A stretch of 64,000 bases of DNA from Solimonas sp036405815 (lineage in GTDB: Bacteria; Pseudomonadota; Gammaproteobacteria; Nevskiales; Nevskiaceae): positions 1 to 64,000 of the forward strand of contig DASWWX010000067.1 in NCBI GenBank assembly GCA_036405815.1. Reading direction: 5' to 3'. This document shows positions 7,479 through 17,184 of the stretch, piece by piece. The notes below the pieces were generated by a model. The model made no database searches, had not been told where the DNA came from, and worked only from the letters and a program-made list of their open reading frames with translations. Position numbers and translations under genes: made by a program. Each line of letters starts with the position of its first letter. Positions within the stretch are counted from its first letter, which is position 1.

Positions 7479-9848
7479 ATGGGGAAGCGGACAGGCAAAC
7501 GGAGCATGGCGCTGCTGTGGGCGCTGACATTGGCCGCCTGCAGTGGCGGTGCGGATGCACCGGGCGCGGTGGCGGGTGCGCAGAAGGTGCGTCTGGAGCC
7601 GGTTGTCCGGCTCGAACCCTTCAGCCTCACCGTGCTGCAGGATGGCCACGAGATCCTGCGCCCGCTGGATGGTCCGCAGCTACCGCTGTCGCCATCAGCG
7701 CTGCCCAATCTCCGCGATCTCGCGGGGTTGACCGACGTATCGACCCTGACCGACCTCAACGGCGTCGCCGACCTGTCGGCGCGATACGGTTCGCTGGCGT
7801 TCGCCGTGGATCTGCGCGCGCAGACGCAGTTGCCGATGCTGGGCTACGGCGTCTTCGCCACGTTTCCACTGCGCTGGTTCCACGCCACACGCGCTACTGA
7901 TCTGGGCGGTGGCAATTACCTTGTGGAGACCGACGATCCGCTGGGTCGCTATTTCGACTTGCGCGTGGAGCGACTGGAGGACGGCGCGCTCGCCGTCGAC
8001 GCCAAGCTCAGCGATATGACTGGCGTCACCGCGCTGGGCTGGTCCTTCGCCAAGCCGGCCGACGAACGCTTTCTCGGTTTCGGCGAACGCTCGGACGCCG
8101 TGGATCAGACCGGCAAGTTCGTGGAGAACTGGGCCGAGGAAGGGCCGTTCTCAGCCGGGTTCCTGCGGCCGCTGACCGAGCCGCTGCTGGGCGAAACCTG
8201 GCAGACGCCATACCCGATTTCCGGCACCAACTTCCCGATGCCCTGGTTTCTGTCCAGCCGTGGCTACGGGTTCCTGCTCGACTCGTTCGCCTATGGCGCG
8301 TTCCGCCTGCAGCGGCCGGAACAATGGAACTTTGAGACGCGCGAGAGCCGCATCCGTTTCGTTGTTTTTGGCGGTCCGGTGCCGGCGTCGGCGCTGTCGC
8401 GCTTCGTCGCGCACAACGGCCGCCAGCCGCCGCCGGCGGAATGGTTCTTTGGGCCCTGGTATCAGCCGCTGGGCAGCAGCGAGTTCCGCCGCGAGCTGAT
8501 GGCGAACTGGCGTGCCTGGGACGTGCCGGTCACGGTCGCGCAGACCTATACGCATTACCTGCCGTGCGCGGATCAGACCGGCAACCGTGAAAAGCTGCGC
8601 GACGACGTCGCTGCGTATCACCGCAACGGCTACCGCGTAACGACTTATGTGAATTCGTTCGTCTGTCGCGATCATCCGGGCGGCGCCTACGCGGAAGGCG
8701 ATCGCGAGGGCTACTTCGTCAAGACCGCTTGGGGAACGAGCTACCAGATTCCCTACGTCGCCTATCTCGACGCCTTCAGCGCCGTGGTTGATTTCACGAA
8801 CCCACGTGCCAAGACCTGGTGGCAGGGCTTGATTTCGGAAGCGCTCGAGGATGGCTACGACGGCTGGATGGAGGATTTCGGCGAATACGTGCCGCCAGAT
8901 GCGCGACTGCATGACGGCAGCCGCGGCCTGCAGCATCACAACGAATACTGCACGCGCTATCACGAGACGAGCCATGAACTGACCTGGTCGCTCAAGGGGC
9001 GCGACTTCGCGCAGTTCGTGCGCTGCGGCAATCTCGGTACGGCGCCCTACGCACGCGTCGTCTGGGGCGGCGATCCGACCGAGGATGATTCGCGTGCCGA
9101 CGGCCTCGCCGCTGCGATCAGCCAAGGCCTGTCGATGGGTCTTTCCGGTATCGCCTATTGGGGCAGCGACATCGGCGGGTTCCACTCACTGTTCACGCGC
9201 GACCGCACCAGCGCCGACACGCTGATCCGCTGGATCGCATTTGGCACCTTCTCCGGCATCATGCGCATGCAGGAGGATGGCTACGAGCGTCCGGGGCAGG
9301 GCGAGCGCATTCACATCTGGGATGACGAGATTCGTCCGTACTGGCGGCGATACACCAAGTTGCGCACGCAGTTATTTCCCTACATCTGGAACGCTGCGCA
9401 GGAGTACCAGCGCAGCGGCATGCCGATCATGCGCCACCTGTCGCTGGTCTATCCCGACGACCCGCAAGCGTTTGGGCCGATGGCCGAATATCAGTACCTG
9501 TTCGGCCCGGACCTGCTGGTGGCGCCGATCACGGCCGAAGGTGCGACTTCACGCGAGGTCTATCTGCCAGAGGGGCGGTGGTGCGCGTTCTGGCCACACG
9601 TGGACTATGACGAAGCCAGCGGTGCGTACACCCGGAAGCCGGGGCCGGGCGCTCTTCAAGGCGGTCGGGTGATTACGGTGGAAGCGCCGTTAGAAGAGAT
9701 TCCGCTATTCGTCCGCGCCGATGCGCGGATCCCGCTGCTGCCGTCCGAGACCGACACGCTTACCGACATCGGCACCGAGCCGGGCCTGGTTGATTTGGCC
9801 GACGTGCGTGGTCGCATACGTGAACTGTCCTTTGGACCGGATTGTTGA
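7479..9848 (+). CDS. Glycoside hydrolase family 31 lipoprotein (alpha-glycosidase)
   Basis: 789 residues. The N-terminus carries a lipobox (ALTLAAC), so it is a probable lipoprotein. The GH31 barrel contains the nucleophile motif GWMEDFGEY (Asp466), the acid/base segment WGGDPTEDD (Asp532) and YWGSDIGG. Architecture and motifs resemble the sulfoquinovosidase YihQ branch. However, the sulfonate-binding SFGKR-type arginine/tryptophan segment I recall for that enzyme is not present at the equivalent place (here QTYTHYLPCADQ). A general alpha-glucosidase or another GH31 specificity is therefore more likely. The N-terminal galactose-mutarotase-like domain is present. The gene is alone on the plus strand, divergent from a TetR gene. 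Confidence 0.88.
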   Translation: MGKRTGKRSMALLWALTLAACSGGADAPGAVAGAQKVRLEPVVRLEPFSLTVLQDGHEILRPLDGPQLPLSPSALPNLRDLAGLTDVSTLTDLNGVADLSARYGSLAFAVDLRAQTQLPMLGYGVFATFPLRWFHATRATDLGGGNYLVETDDPLGRYFDLRVERLEDGALAVDAKLSDMTGVTALGWSFAKPADERFLGFGERSDAVDQTGKFVENWAEEGPFSAGFLRPLTEPLLGETWQTPYPISGTNFPMPWFLSSRGYGFLLDSFAYGAFRLQRPEQWNFETRESRIRFVVFGGPVPASALSRFVAHNGRQPPPAEWFFGPWYQPLGSSEFRRELMANWRAWDVPVTVAQTYTHYLPCADQTGNREKLRDDVAAYHRNGYRVTTYVNSFVCRDHPGGAYAEGDREGYFVKTAWGTSYQIPYVAYLDAFSAVVDFTNPRAKTWWQGLISEALEDGYDGWMEDFGEYVPPDARLHDGSRGLQHHNEYCTRYHETSHELTWSLKGRDFAQFVRCGNLGTAPYARVVWGGDPTEDDSRADGLAAAISQGLSMGLSGIAYWGSDIGGFHSLFTRDRTSADTLIRWIAFGTFSGIMRMQEDGYERPGQGERIHIWDDEIRPYWRRYTKLRTQLFPYIWNAAQEYQRSGMPIMRHLSLVYPDDPQAFGPMAEYQYLFGPDLLVAPITAEGATSREVYLPEGRWCAFWPHVDYDEASGAYTRKPGPGALQGGRVITVEAPLEEIPLFVRADARIPLLPSETDTLTDIGTEPGLVDLADVRGRIRELSFGPDC

Positions 9849-9912
9849 CCGTTGATCGCTTGGTCAGGTTCTATCCAGTCGCCGTGTCGCCGCGGGTCGT
9901 CTAGTGAGGCGG

Positions 9913-10572
9913 TCAGCGGTCAGCGGTCGGAATGCTTACGTGCGCAGCCAGCGCCTCGAACAGCACCGAGGTGTTGCGCACCATGTCGTCGATGGATTCG
10001 CGAAAACCCGTGAGCGTCCAGCGCGTCACCAGCAGCACGACCGCGCCCACCAGGCCGGTGGCAATCAGCGTGGCGTCGAGCCGCAGCCGGGGCAGGGTCG
10101 GAAACAGCACCAGCACGTAACCGCGCAGCAGATCCGAAAAGCCTTCCAGCGCGCGGATCGAATGCTTGTCCATGTCGCCATGTGCGGTCAGCGCGTCGAT
10201 GAACAGCACGCGGGCCAGGCGCGGGTCGTCGCGCAGGGCGGTATACAGCATGCGCAGCGCGCTTTGGGTCATCGCCGCGGGATCGCGGCTGTCCAGGCTC
10301 AGGGCGCGAACCAGCTGTTCGCGCAGATGCGTCACGCAGTGTTCGTAGACCGCCGAGAACAGTTCTTCGCGGCGGGCGAAGGATTCGTAGAAGTAACGTT
10401 CGGTGAGCTTGGCTTCGGTGCACACGTCCTTGACGGTCGTGGACTGGAAGCCTTGCCGGCCGAAGGTTTCCAGCCCGGCGTCGATCAGGCGTGCTCGGCG
10501 CTCGGCCTGCCGCTGTTCGGCATCCAAGCCCCTGAATTTTCTGCCCTTGCTGCTGGCTTCGGCGGCGTCCAT
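9913..10572 (-). CDS. TetR family regulator of the adjacent monooxygenase operon
   Basis: 219 residues from the ATG at 10572 (MDAAEASSKG). The HTH spans about residues 30-75, with TTVKDVCTEAKLTERYFYESFARREELF, a typical TetR helix pair. The frame stays open upstream to 10644, but that segment is packed with TTGTCA/TGACAA operator half-sites and so is regulatory rather than coding. Divergent from the FAD monooxygenase at 10659; autoregulation plus control of that operon is the obvious model. Confidence 0.87.
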   Translation of the reverse strand: MDAAEASSKGRKFRGLDAEQRQAERRARLIDAGLETFGRQGFQSTTVKDVCTEAKLTERYFYESFARREELFSAVYEHCVTHLREQLVRALSLDSRDPAAMTQSALRMLYTALRDDPRLARVLFIDALTAHGDMDKHSIRALEGFSDLLRGYVLVLFPTLPRLRLDATLIATGLVGAVVLLVTRWTLTGFRESIDDMVRNTSVLFEALAAHVSIPTADR

Positions 10573-10581
10573 GGATGGATG

Positions 10582-10632
10582 TTGACACGTCAAATTGTCA
10601 GAAGTAAAGTGACAACAGTTGTTGTCAACAAC
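10582..10632. promoter_or_regulatory. TetR operator cluster between regulator and monooxygenase
   Basis: GTTGTTGTCAACAAC at 10618-10632 is a perfect inverted repeat with 7-bp arms and a one-base centre. A second palindrome, TTGACACGTCAA (arms TTGAC/GTCAA), lies at 10582-10593, and further TTGTCA/TGACAA half-sites occur between. They lie in the divergent intergenic region, where a dimeric TetR repressor would block both promoters. Confidence 0.65.
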
Positions 10633-10658
10633 GTGCGTTGTCAATTCTGGAGGCAGTC

Positions 10659-12170
10659 ATGGCGTTCGACGCGGGCAAGGCGGGCGGTGGCGAGGCGGAG
10701 ATGTCGGTCCTGATCGTGGGGACCGGTTTTGCCGGTCTCGGCATGGCGATCGCGCTCAAGCAGGCAGGCATTCGCGACTTCACGATCCTGGAGCGCGCGG
10801 CCTCGGTCGGCGGCACCTGGCGTGACAACCACTATCCGGGCTGCGCCTGCGACGTGCAGTCGCATCTGTACTCGTTCTCGTTCGAGCAGAACCCGGAATG
10901 GACGCGCATGTTCGCGCGCCAGCCGGAGATCAAGGCTTATCTCGAAGGTGTGGCGGTCAAGCACGAGCTGCTGTCGCATGTCCGCTTCGGCGCCGACGTG
11001 GTCAACGCACGCTACGACGAACAGGCGCAGCGCTGGACCGTGCAGACGCGCGACGGCCGCAGCTTCACCGCACGCGTGCTGATCTCGGGCATGGGTGGCT
11101 TGTCGACGCCGGCGTATCCGGAACTGCCGGGCATCGAACGCTTCCGGGGCCAGTCGTTCCACTCGGCGCACTGGGATCACGACTACGACCTGCGCGGCAA
11201 GCGCGTGGCCGTGGTCGGCACCGGCGCCTCGGCGATCCAGTTCGTGCCGCAGATCCAGAAGCAGGTGGCCAAGCTCGATCTCTACCAGCGCACACCGCCC
11301 TGGATCATGCCCAAGCCGGACCGCGAGATCGGCGATACCGAACGCGGCCTGTATCGCCGCTTCCCGATACTGCAGCGCCTGCATCGCGCCGCGATCTACG
11401 CCTTCCTGGAAAGCCGCGTGCTCGGATTCGTCGTCAGCCCCGCGATCATGAAGCTGGCCGAGAATGTCGCGCGGCGTCACATCAACAAGTACATCAAGGA
11501 TCCGGTGCTGCGTGCCAAGCTGACGCCGGATTTCACCTTCGGTTGCAAGCGCGTGCTGATCTCGGATGACTACTATCCGGCGCTGGCGCAAAAGAACGTG
11601 GACGTCATCGACACCGGCATCCGCGAGGTGCGCGCTCACAGCGTCGTCACCAACGACGGCGTCGAGCGGCCGGTGGACTGCATCATCTACGGCACCGGTT
11701 TCAAGGCGCAGGAGCCGCTGCCGCGCGGTGCGGTCTTCGGTCGCGGCGGACAGGACATTCTCGATGCCTGGCAGCAGGGCGCCGAAGCCTACAAGGGCAC
11801 GACGGTCGCCGGCTTCCCCAACTTCTTCATGATCGTGGGGCCGAACACCGGGCTCGGTCACAGCTCGATGGTGTACATGATCGAATCGCAGGTCGCTTAC
11901 ATTCTCGACGCGGTCAAGCAGATACGTCGTGGCGGCTGGTCGGCGGTGGACGTGCGTCCGGAGCGTCAGTCGGCCTACAACGCGCGGTTGCAGTCGCGCC
12001 TGCAGAAGGCGATCTGGACCGCTGGCGGTTGCAAGAGCTGGTATCTCAACGAGAACGGCAAGAACACCACGTTGTGGCCGGGCTTCACGTTCGTGTTCCG
12101 GCGCCAGGTGGCGCGCTTCGATGTGCGCGATTACCACGTCGAGAAAGCCGCCGTCGCGGCCACGCGCTGA
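10659..12170 (+). CDS. FAD-dependent monooxygenase, Baeyer-Villiger / flavin-containing type
   Basis: 503 residues. The ATG at 10659 is chosen because GGAGG lies 5 bases upstream; a TTG 21 bases earlier is also in frame. An N-terminal Rossmann FAD motif (VGTGFAGLGMA) is followed by the class B fingerprint FRGQSFHSAHW, matching FxGxxxHxxxW, and a second nucleotide motif VVGTGASA for NADPH. Enzymes of this group insert oxygen into ketones or hydroxylate long-chain substrates, using NADPH and O2 in the cytosol. Downstream SDR at 12224, 53 bases away; together they could interconvert an alcohol/ketone and oxidise it. Substrate unknown. Confidence 0.9.
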   Translation: MAFDAGKAGGGEAEMSVLIVGTGFAGLGMAIALKQAGIRDFTILERAASVGGTWRDNHYPGCACDVQSHLYSFSFEQNPEWTRMFARQPEIKAYLEGVAVKHELLSHVRFGADVVNARYDEQAQRWTVQTRDGRSFTARVLISGMGGLSTPAYPELPGIERFRGQSFHSAHWDHDYDLRGKRVAVVGTGASAIQFVPQIQKQVAKLDLYQRTPPWIMPKPDREIGDTERGLYRRFPILQRLHRAAIYAFLESRVLGFVVSPAIMKLAENVARRHINKYIKDPVLRAKLTPDFTFGCKRVLISDDYYPALAQKNVDVIDTGIREVRAHSVVTNDGVERPVDCIIYGTGFKAQEPLPRGAVFGRGGQDILDAWQQGAEAYKGTTVAGFPNFFMIVGPNTGLGHSSMVYMIESQVAYILDAVKQIRRGGWSAVDVRPERQSAYNARLQSRLQKAIWTAGGCKSWYLNENGKNTTLWPGFTFVFRRQVARFDVRDYHVEKAAVAATR

Positions 12171-12223
12171 AAAGCGCATCGATCATTCGCAGCGATTCCA
12201 TATCGATTGACAGGGGTGGGGCA

Positions 12224-13057
12224 ATGAAGGATTTCAACAACAAGGTCGCCGCGATCACCGGCGCGGGTTCGGGCATGGGTCGCGAGCTGGCGCTCGAACT
12301 GGCGCAACGCGGCTGTCATCTGGCGCTGTCCGACGTCAACGAAGCGGGTCTGGCGGAAACCCTGCGCCTGCTCGGCAACGCCGGCGTGCGCGTGACCTCG
12401 CAGAAGCTCGATGTCGCCGACCGTGCCGCGGTCTACGCCTGGGCCGATCGCGTGGTGGCGGACCACGGCAAGGTGAATCTCGTGTTCAACAACGCCGGTG
12501 TCGCGCTCGGCGCGACGATCGAAGGCATGAAGTACGAGGACTTCGAGTGGTTGATGAACATCAACTTCTGGGGCGTCGTCTATGGCACCAAGGCGTTCCT
12601 GCCGCACCTGAAGAAGACCGGCGACGGCCATATCGTCAACACCTCCAGCGTGTTCGGCCTGATCGGCATTCCGTCGCAGAGCGCCTATAACGCGGCCAAG
12701 TTCGCGGTGCGTGGCTTCACCGAATCCTTGCGCCAGGAGCTGGACATGGAGGGCTGCGGCGTCAGCGCCACCAGCGTGCACCCCGGCGGCATCAAGACCA
12801 ATATCGCCAAGGCGGCGCGCATGGACGCCAGCGTCAAGCAGATCGGCCTGGACGAAAAGGAAGCCACGGCCAAGTTCGAGAAGAACTTCATCACCACTGC
12901 CAACAAGGCGGCGCGCATCATCATCCGGGCGGTGGAGCGCAACCAGCGTCGCGTGCTGGTCGGGCCGGATGCGGTGGTACTCGATCTGATGGCGCGCCTG
13001 CTGCCCAGCGCCTACCAGCGGCTGGTGATGCAGTTCACCCGCAAGACGATGCGCTGA
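12224..13057 (+). CDS. Short-chain dehydrogenase/reductase
   Basis: 277 residues from the ATG at 12224 (MKDFNNKVAAITG). Classical SDR features are TGAGSGMG cofactor loop, NNAG, the serine in NTSSVFG and catalytic YNAAK. The C-terminal extension (about residues 190-277) with VLVGPDAVVLDLMARLLP is typical of SDRs sitting next to Baeyer-Villiger monooxygenases. It probably oxidises the alcohol to the ketone used by the upstream monooxygenase (inference from context). Confidence 0.9.
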   Translation: MKDFNNKVAAITGAGSGMGRELALELAQRGCHLALSDVNEAGLAETLRLLGNAGVRVTSQKLDVADRAAVYAWADRVVADHGKVNLVFNNAGVALGATIEGMKYEDFEWLMNINFWGVVYGTKAFLPHLKKTGDGHIVNTSSVFGLIGIPSQSAYNAAKFAVRGFTESLRQELDMEGCGVSATSVHPGGIKTNIAKAARMDASVKQIGLDEKEATAKFEKNFITTANKAARIIIRAVERNQRRVLVGPDAVVLDLMARLLPSAYQRLVMQFTRKTMR

Positions 13058-13118
13058 GCGCGGCGCCGGCCGTGGCTTCAGCCGCGCTAGCCGACGCTGC
13101 GGTGGGTCGGCCGATTTC

Positions 13119-14999
13119 TCAGCGCAGCGCTTCCAGCTCCTCCCAGCGCGCGTAGGCGGTCGCCAGGTCCTTGTCGAGCGCCGCCAGTCGGCGCTCGACG
13201 GCCATCTGCTGTTCGCGGGTCTGCCGGTAGAAGTCCTCGGCACCCATCTGCGCGACCAGCGTATTGCGTTCGGCTTCCATCTTCTCGATGCGCCCCGGCA
13301 GCTTTTCCAGTTCGCGACGGTCCTTGGTATCCAGGCGCGAAGCGCTGACGGCCGGGGCGGCAGCCGTAGGTATCGGCACGCTGCTGGGGGCAGGCGCGGC
13401 GCGTGGCGGCGGCGTGTTGCTGGGCAGGGCACGCTGGCGCAGCCAGTCGGCATAGCCGCCGACGTAGTCGCCGATGCGGCCATTGCCTTCGAACACCAGG
13501 CTGCGGGTGACGACGTTATCGAGGAACTCGCGGTCGTGGCTGACCAGCAGTACGGTCCCCGGATACTCGGTCAGCTGCTCTTCGAGCAGGTCCAGGGTTT
13601 CCAGGTCGAGATCGTTGGTCGGTTCGTCGAGCACCAGCACGTTCGACGGTTTGGAGAACATGCGCGCCAGCAGCAGGCGCGCGCGCTCGCCGCCGGAGAG
13701 CACACGCACCGGCACGCGCGCACGATCCGGCGTGAACAGGAAATCCTGCAGGTAGGTGACAACGTGCTTGCGCACGCCGTTGATCTCGACGAACTCCTTG
13801 CCGCCACCGATCGCTTCCACCGACGTCTGGTCCTCAACCAGCGTGCGGAGCTGGTCGAAATAGCCGACCTCGAGCTTGGTGCCGAGGCGCACGTCGCCGG
13901 TATCCGGCTTCAGACGTTCCAGCATGATTTGCAGCAGCGTGCTCTTGCCGGCGCCGTTTTCGCCGATCAGGCCGATCTTCTCGCCGCGCTGGATCAGCGC
14001 CGAGAAGTTGCGGATCACCGTCTGCTCGCCGAAGCGGTGCGTGACGCCGGTGACTTCAACCACCAGCTTGCCGGAGCGCTCGGCTTCCTGCGCGACGACC
14101 TTGGCTTCGCCCTCGCGGTTGCGGCGGTTGGCGAAGGTTTCGCGCATTTCCAGTAGGCGTTTGACGCGGCCGGCGCTGCGCGTGCGCCGCGCCTCCACGC
14201 CCTTGCGGATCCAGGCCTCTTCCTCGGCGAGCTTCTTGTCGAACAGCGCGTTCTGCCGCTCCTCGGCGTGCAGGGCTTCGGCCTTGCCGGTAACCCAGGC
14301 GTCGTAGCCACCGGCCCAGGAGCTGAGCTTGCCGCGATCCAGATCGCAGACCCGCGTCGCCAGCCGGCGCACGAAGGCACGGTCGTGGCTGATGAACAAG
14401 ATCGAGCCCGGGTACTGCAGCAGCGCTTCTTCGAGCAGCGCGATGCTCGGGATGTCGAGATGGTTGGTCGGCTCGTCGAGCAGCAGCACCTCGGGTTCGG
14501 CGACCAGCGCCTGGCCGAGCAACACGCGGCGCTTGAGGCCGCCGGAGAGCTCGGCGAATACGGCGTCCTCCGGCAGCTTGAGGCGCGCGATAATCGACTG
14601 GATGCGGCTTTCCAGCGCCCAGCCATCGAGTGCGTCGATGCGCGCCTGCACCTTGCCGAGTTCGGTCAGGTCGTTGCCGGCATGTGCGGCGAGATGGTGG
14701 AAGCGCGCGACCAGCGCGCCGATCTCGCCGAGCCCGAGCGCGACCACGTCGTAGACGCTGCCGGGCTGGTCGGTCGGCACCTCCTGGTTCATGCGGCCGA
14801 TGCGCACGTCGGCGGTGCGTACCACTTCGCCACCGTCGGTGGCCTGCTGGCCGCTGAGGATGCGGAACAGCGTGGATTTGCCGGCGCCGTTACGGCCCAT
14901 CAGGCACACGCGTTCGCGGGCCTGCAGGGAGAACTGGACGTTGTCGAGCAGCGTCGTGCTGCCGACGCTGAGGCTGACGTTCTTGAGGCTGATGAGCAT
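13119..14999 (-). CDS. uup: ABC-F ATPase Uup
   Basis: 626 residues containing two ABC ATPase domains. The first has Walker A GRNGAGKST and DEPTNHLD, the second has GENGAGKST and DEPTNDLD, with LSGG signatures in both. There are no membrane segments. A Pro/Ala-rich linker near residue 535 leads to a C-terminal coiled coil (REQQMAVERRLAALDKDL), the feature that separates Uup from EttA. Uup acts on ribosomes and in tolerance of branched DNA intermediates. It ends convergently with the SDR at 13057. Confidence 0.9.
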   Translation of the reverse strand: MLISLKNVSLSVGSTTLLDNVQFSLQARERVCLMGRNGAGKSTLFRILSGQQATDGGEVVRTADVRIGRMNQEVPTDQPGSVYDVVALGLGEIGALVARFHHLAAHAGNDLTELGKVQARIDALDGWALESRIQSIIARLKLPEDAVFAELSGGLKRRVLLGQALVAEPEVLLLDEPTNHLDIPSIALLEEALLQYPGSILFISHDRAFVRRLATRVCDLDRGKLSSWAGGYDAWVTGKAEALHAEERQNALFDKKLAEEEAWIRKGVEARRTRSAGRVKRLLEMRETFANRRNREGEAKVVAQEAERSGKLVVEVTGVTHRFGEQTVIRNFSALIQRGEKIGLIGENGAGKSTLLQIMLERLKPDTGDVRLGTKLEVGYFDQLRTLVEDQTSVEAIGGGKEFVEINGVRKHVVTYLQDFLFTPDRARVPVRVLSGGERARLLLARMFSKPSNVLVLDEPTNDLDLETLDLLEEQLTEYPGTVLLVSHDREFLDNVVTRSLVFEGNGRIGDYVGGYADWLRQRALPSNTPPPRAAPAPSSVPIPTAAAPAVSASRLDTKDRRELEKLPGRIEKMEAERNTLVAQMGAEDFYRQTREQQMAVERRLAALDKDLATAYARWEELEALR

Positions 15000-15185
15000 G
15001 GGGGCGCGAGTGTAACGGTCTGCATCCGGGCAGGCGAACCGCGAACCCTGCGCTGTCGTCGCGGTCCAGACAGCCTGGGATCAGGTGCCTGCGAGATGCT
15101 GTCAACCGTCATCGACCGGCGGCACTGATTCCGGTTAATGCCCTCAGCTTCGGCTTTCGATGCTTCAGAACGACAAGAACAAGTC

Positions 15186-16469
15186 ATGAATGCCCGTCTT
15201 CACGCGCCGTGGTTCCGTCGCTGGCCCTGGCTGCTGGCCGCCTTGCTAATCGTCGGCGCGGTGGCCTGGCGCCTGTTCGCCGGCCGCGAGGCCGCGCCGG
15301 AGTACGTCACCACGCCGGTCGAGCGCGGCAGCCTGTCGGCGCGGGTAACCGCCACCGGCACGCTGTCGGCGCTGGTGACGGTGCAGGTCGGCAGCCAGGT
15401 CAGCGGTCGCATCCAGGAGCTGTTCGCCGATTTCAATTCCAGAGTTACGAAGGGCCAGTTGATCGCGACGATCGATCCGCGCCTGTTCGAGGCAGACGTA
15501 CAGCAGCAGCGCGCCAATCTGGCGGCGGCGCAGGCCGAGCTGTCGCGCGCACAGGTGCAGGCCAAGGACACGCAGCGCCAGGCGGCGCGCGCTGCCGAGC
15601 TGGCCGAGCGCGGGCTGCTGTCGCAGGGCGAGCGCGATACCGCCAAGGCCAATGCCGACGCGGCGCAGGCGGGTGTCGTCTCCGCACAGGCCGGCATCAC
15701 GCAGGCACGGGCGGCGCTGACGCGCGCGGAAACCAATCTGGCCTACACCCGCATCGTTTCGCCCACCGACGGCGTGGTGATTTCGCGCGACGTCGATGTC
15801 GGTCAGACCGTGGCAGCGTCGCTGCAGGCGCCGATCCTGTTCACGATCGCGCAGGATCTGCGGCAGATGCAGGTCAATACCAGCGTCTCGGAGTCCGATG
15901 TCGGTCGCCTGCGTGCAGAGATGCCCGCGAGCTTCACGGTGGACGCGTACCCGGGCGAGCGTTTCCAGGGCCAGGTGCGTCAGGTACGCGATGTGGCGAC
16001 CACCGTGCAGAACGTCGTGACCTACGACGCGGTCATCGACGTCGAGAATCCGGATCTCAAGCTCAAGCCTGGCATGACGGCCAACGTCACCTTCGTCTAC
16101 GCCCGCGCCGAAGATGTCCTGCGCGTGCCCAATGCCGCGCTGCGCTTTCGTCCGCCGCAGGCGGACGCGCCGGCCGGTGCCTCCACCCAGCGCAGCGGTG
16201 CCGCCAGTGCCGGCGGTAGCCAGGCCGGCGGTCGTCGCGGCGCGCGTGGCGGCGAGACGCAGAGCGCGCCGCGCACGGTGTGGGTGTTGCGTGATGGCGC
16301 GGCGGTCGCGGTCCAGGTCACGACCGGCATCAGCGATGGCGCCCATACCGAAGTCACCGGCGGCGAACTGCGCGAGGGCGATCTGGTGATCAGCGATCTG
16401 CTGAATCCGACCGCGAGCCGCTCATCGTCTGGCGCCGCCGCCGGCGCGCCGCCGATGCGCATGTTCTGA
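15186..16469 (+). CDS. macA: MacA-like periplasmic adaptor of a tripartite efflux system
   Basis: 427 residues, start at 15186 (MNARLHAPWFRRW). An N-terminal hydrophobic anchor (WPWLLAALLIVGAVAWRLF) precedes the lipoyl half (VQVGSQVSGRIQELFADF). A helical hairpin rich in QAELSRAQ-type heptads spans about 100-185, followed by the second lipoyl half and beta-barrel. Odd point: a Gly/Ala/Ser-rich insertion (SGAASAGGSQAGGRRGARGG) near residue 340 in the membrane-proximal domain. It is followed 4 bases later by the ATPase gene. The cargo of MacAB-type pumps includes macrolides, lipids and peptides. Confidence 0.88.
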   Translation: MNARLHAPWFRRWPWLLAALLIVGAVAWRLFAGREAAPEYVTTPVERGSLSARVTATGTLSALVTVQVGSQVSGRIQELFADFNSRVTKGQLIATIDPRLFEADVQQQRANLAAAQAELSRAQVQAKDTQRQAARAAELAERGLLSQGERDTAKANADAAQAGVVSAQAGITQARAALTRAETNLAYTRIVSPTDGVVISRDVDVGQTVAASLQAPILFTIAQDLRQMQVNTSVSESDVGRLRAEMPASFTVDAYPGERFQGQVRQVRDVATTVQNVVTYDAVIDVENPDLKLKPGMTANVTFVYARAEDVLRVPNAALRFRPPQADAPAGASTQRSGAASAGGSQAGGRRGARGGETQSAPRTVWVLRDGAAVAVQVTTGISDGAHTEVTGGELREGDLVISDLLNPTASRSSSGAAAGAPPMRMF

Positions 16470-16473
16470 CGCC

Positions 16474-17184
16474 ATGGCGCTGATCGAACTGCGCGACGTG
16501 GCGCGCGTCTACCAGATGGGCGACGTGGAAGTCGCCGCTTTGCGAGGCGTCAGTCTCGACGTCGAGCGCGGCGAGTTCGTTGCGGTGATGGGCACGTCCG
16601 GTTCCGGCAAGTCGACGCTGATGAACCTGCTCGGCTGCCTGGACCGTCCGTCCAGCGGCCGCTATCGGCTGGACGGTGCGGAAGTCTCGGCGCTGTCGCG
16701 CGAGGAACTGGCGTTCATCCGCAACCGCACACTCGGCTTCGTCTTCCAGAGCTTCAACCTGCTGCCGCGCACCAGCGCGCTGGAGAACGTCGAGCTGCCG
16801 CTGCTGTATGCCGGTGTGCCCGCGGCCGAGCGCCGCCGTCGCGCGCAGGCCGCGCTGGAGCGTGTCGGCCTGGGGGCGCGGCTGGATCACACGCCGAGCC
16901 AGTTGTCCGGCGGGCAGCAGCAGCGCGTTGCCATCGCGCGCGCGCTGGTTGGTGAGCCCAAGCTGATTCTCGCCGACGAGCCGACCGGCAATCTCGATAC
17001 CGCCACCAGTATCGAGGTCATGGCGTTGCTGCAGGAACTCGGCCGCGGCGGTATCACGGTGATGCTGGTGACGCACGAAACCGATATCGCCAGCTACGCG
17101 GCGCGCAACATCCGCATGCGCGACGGTCGCATCATCGGCGACGAGCGCCGCGTGCCGGTGCAGGCGGCGGAGCAGCGCGCATGA
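16474..17184 (+). CDS. MacB-type ABC transporter ATP-binding protein
   Basis: 236 residues. Walker A is GTSGSGKST, the signature LSGGQQQRVAIARAL and Walker B LILADEPTGNLD. The sequence belongs to the LolD/MacB group. In E. coli MacB the ATPase and permease are one polypeptide; here they are two genes, with the permease start overlapping this stop by 4 bases (ATGA). Confidence 0.92.
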   Translation: MALIELRDVARVYQMGDVEVAALRGVSLDVERGEFVAVMGTSGSGKSTLMNLLGCLDRPSSGRYRLDGAEVSALSREELAFIRNRTLGFVFQSFNLLPRTSALENVELPLLYAGVPAAERRRRAQAALERVGLGARLDHTPSQLSGGQQQRVAIARALVGEPKLILADEPTGNLDTATSIEVMALLQELGRGGITVMLVTHETDIASYAARNIRMRDGRIIGDERRVPVQAAEQRA

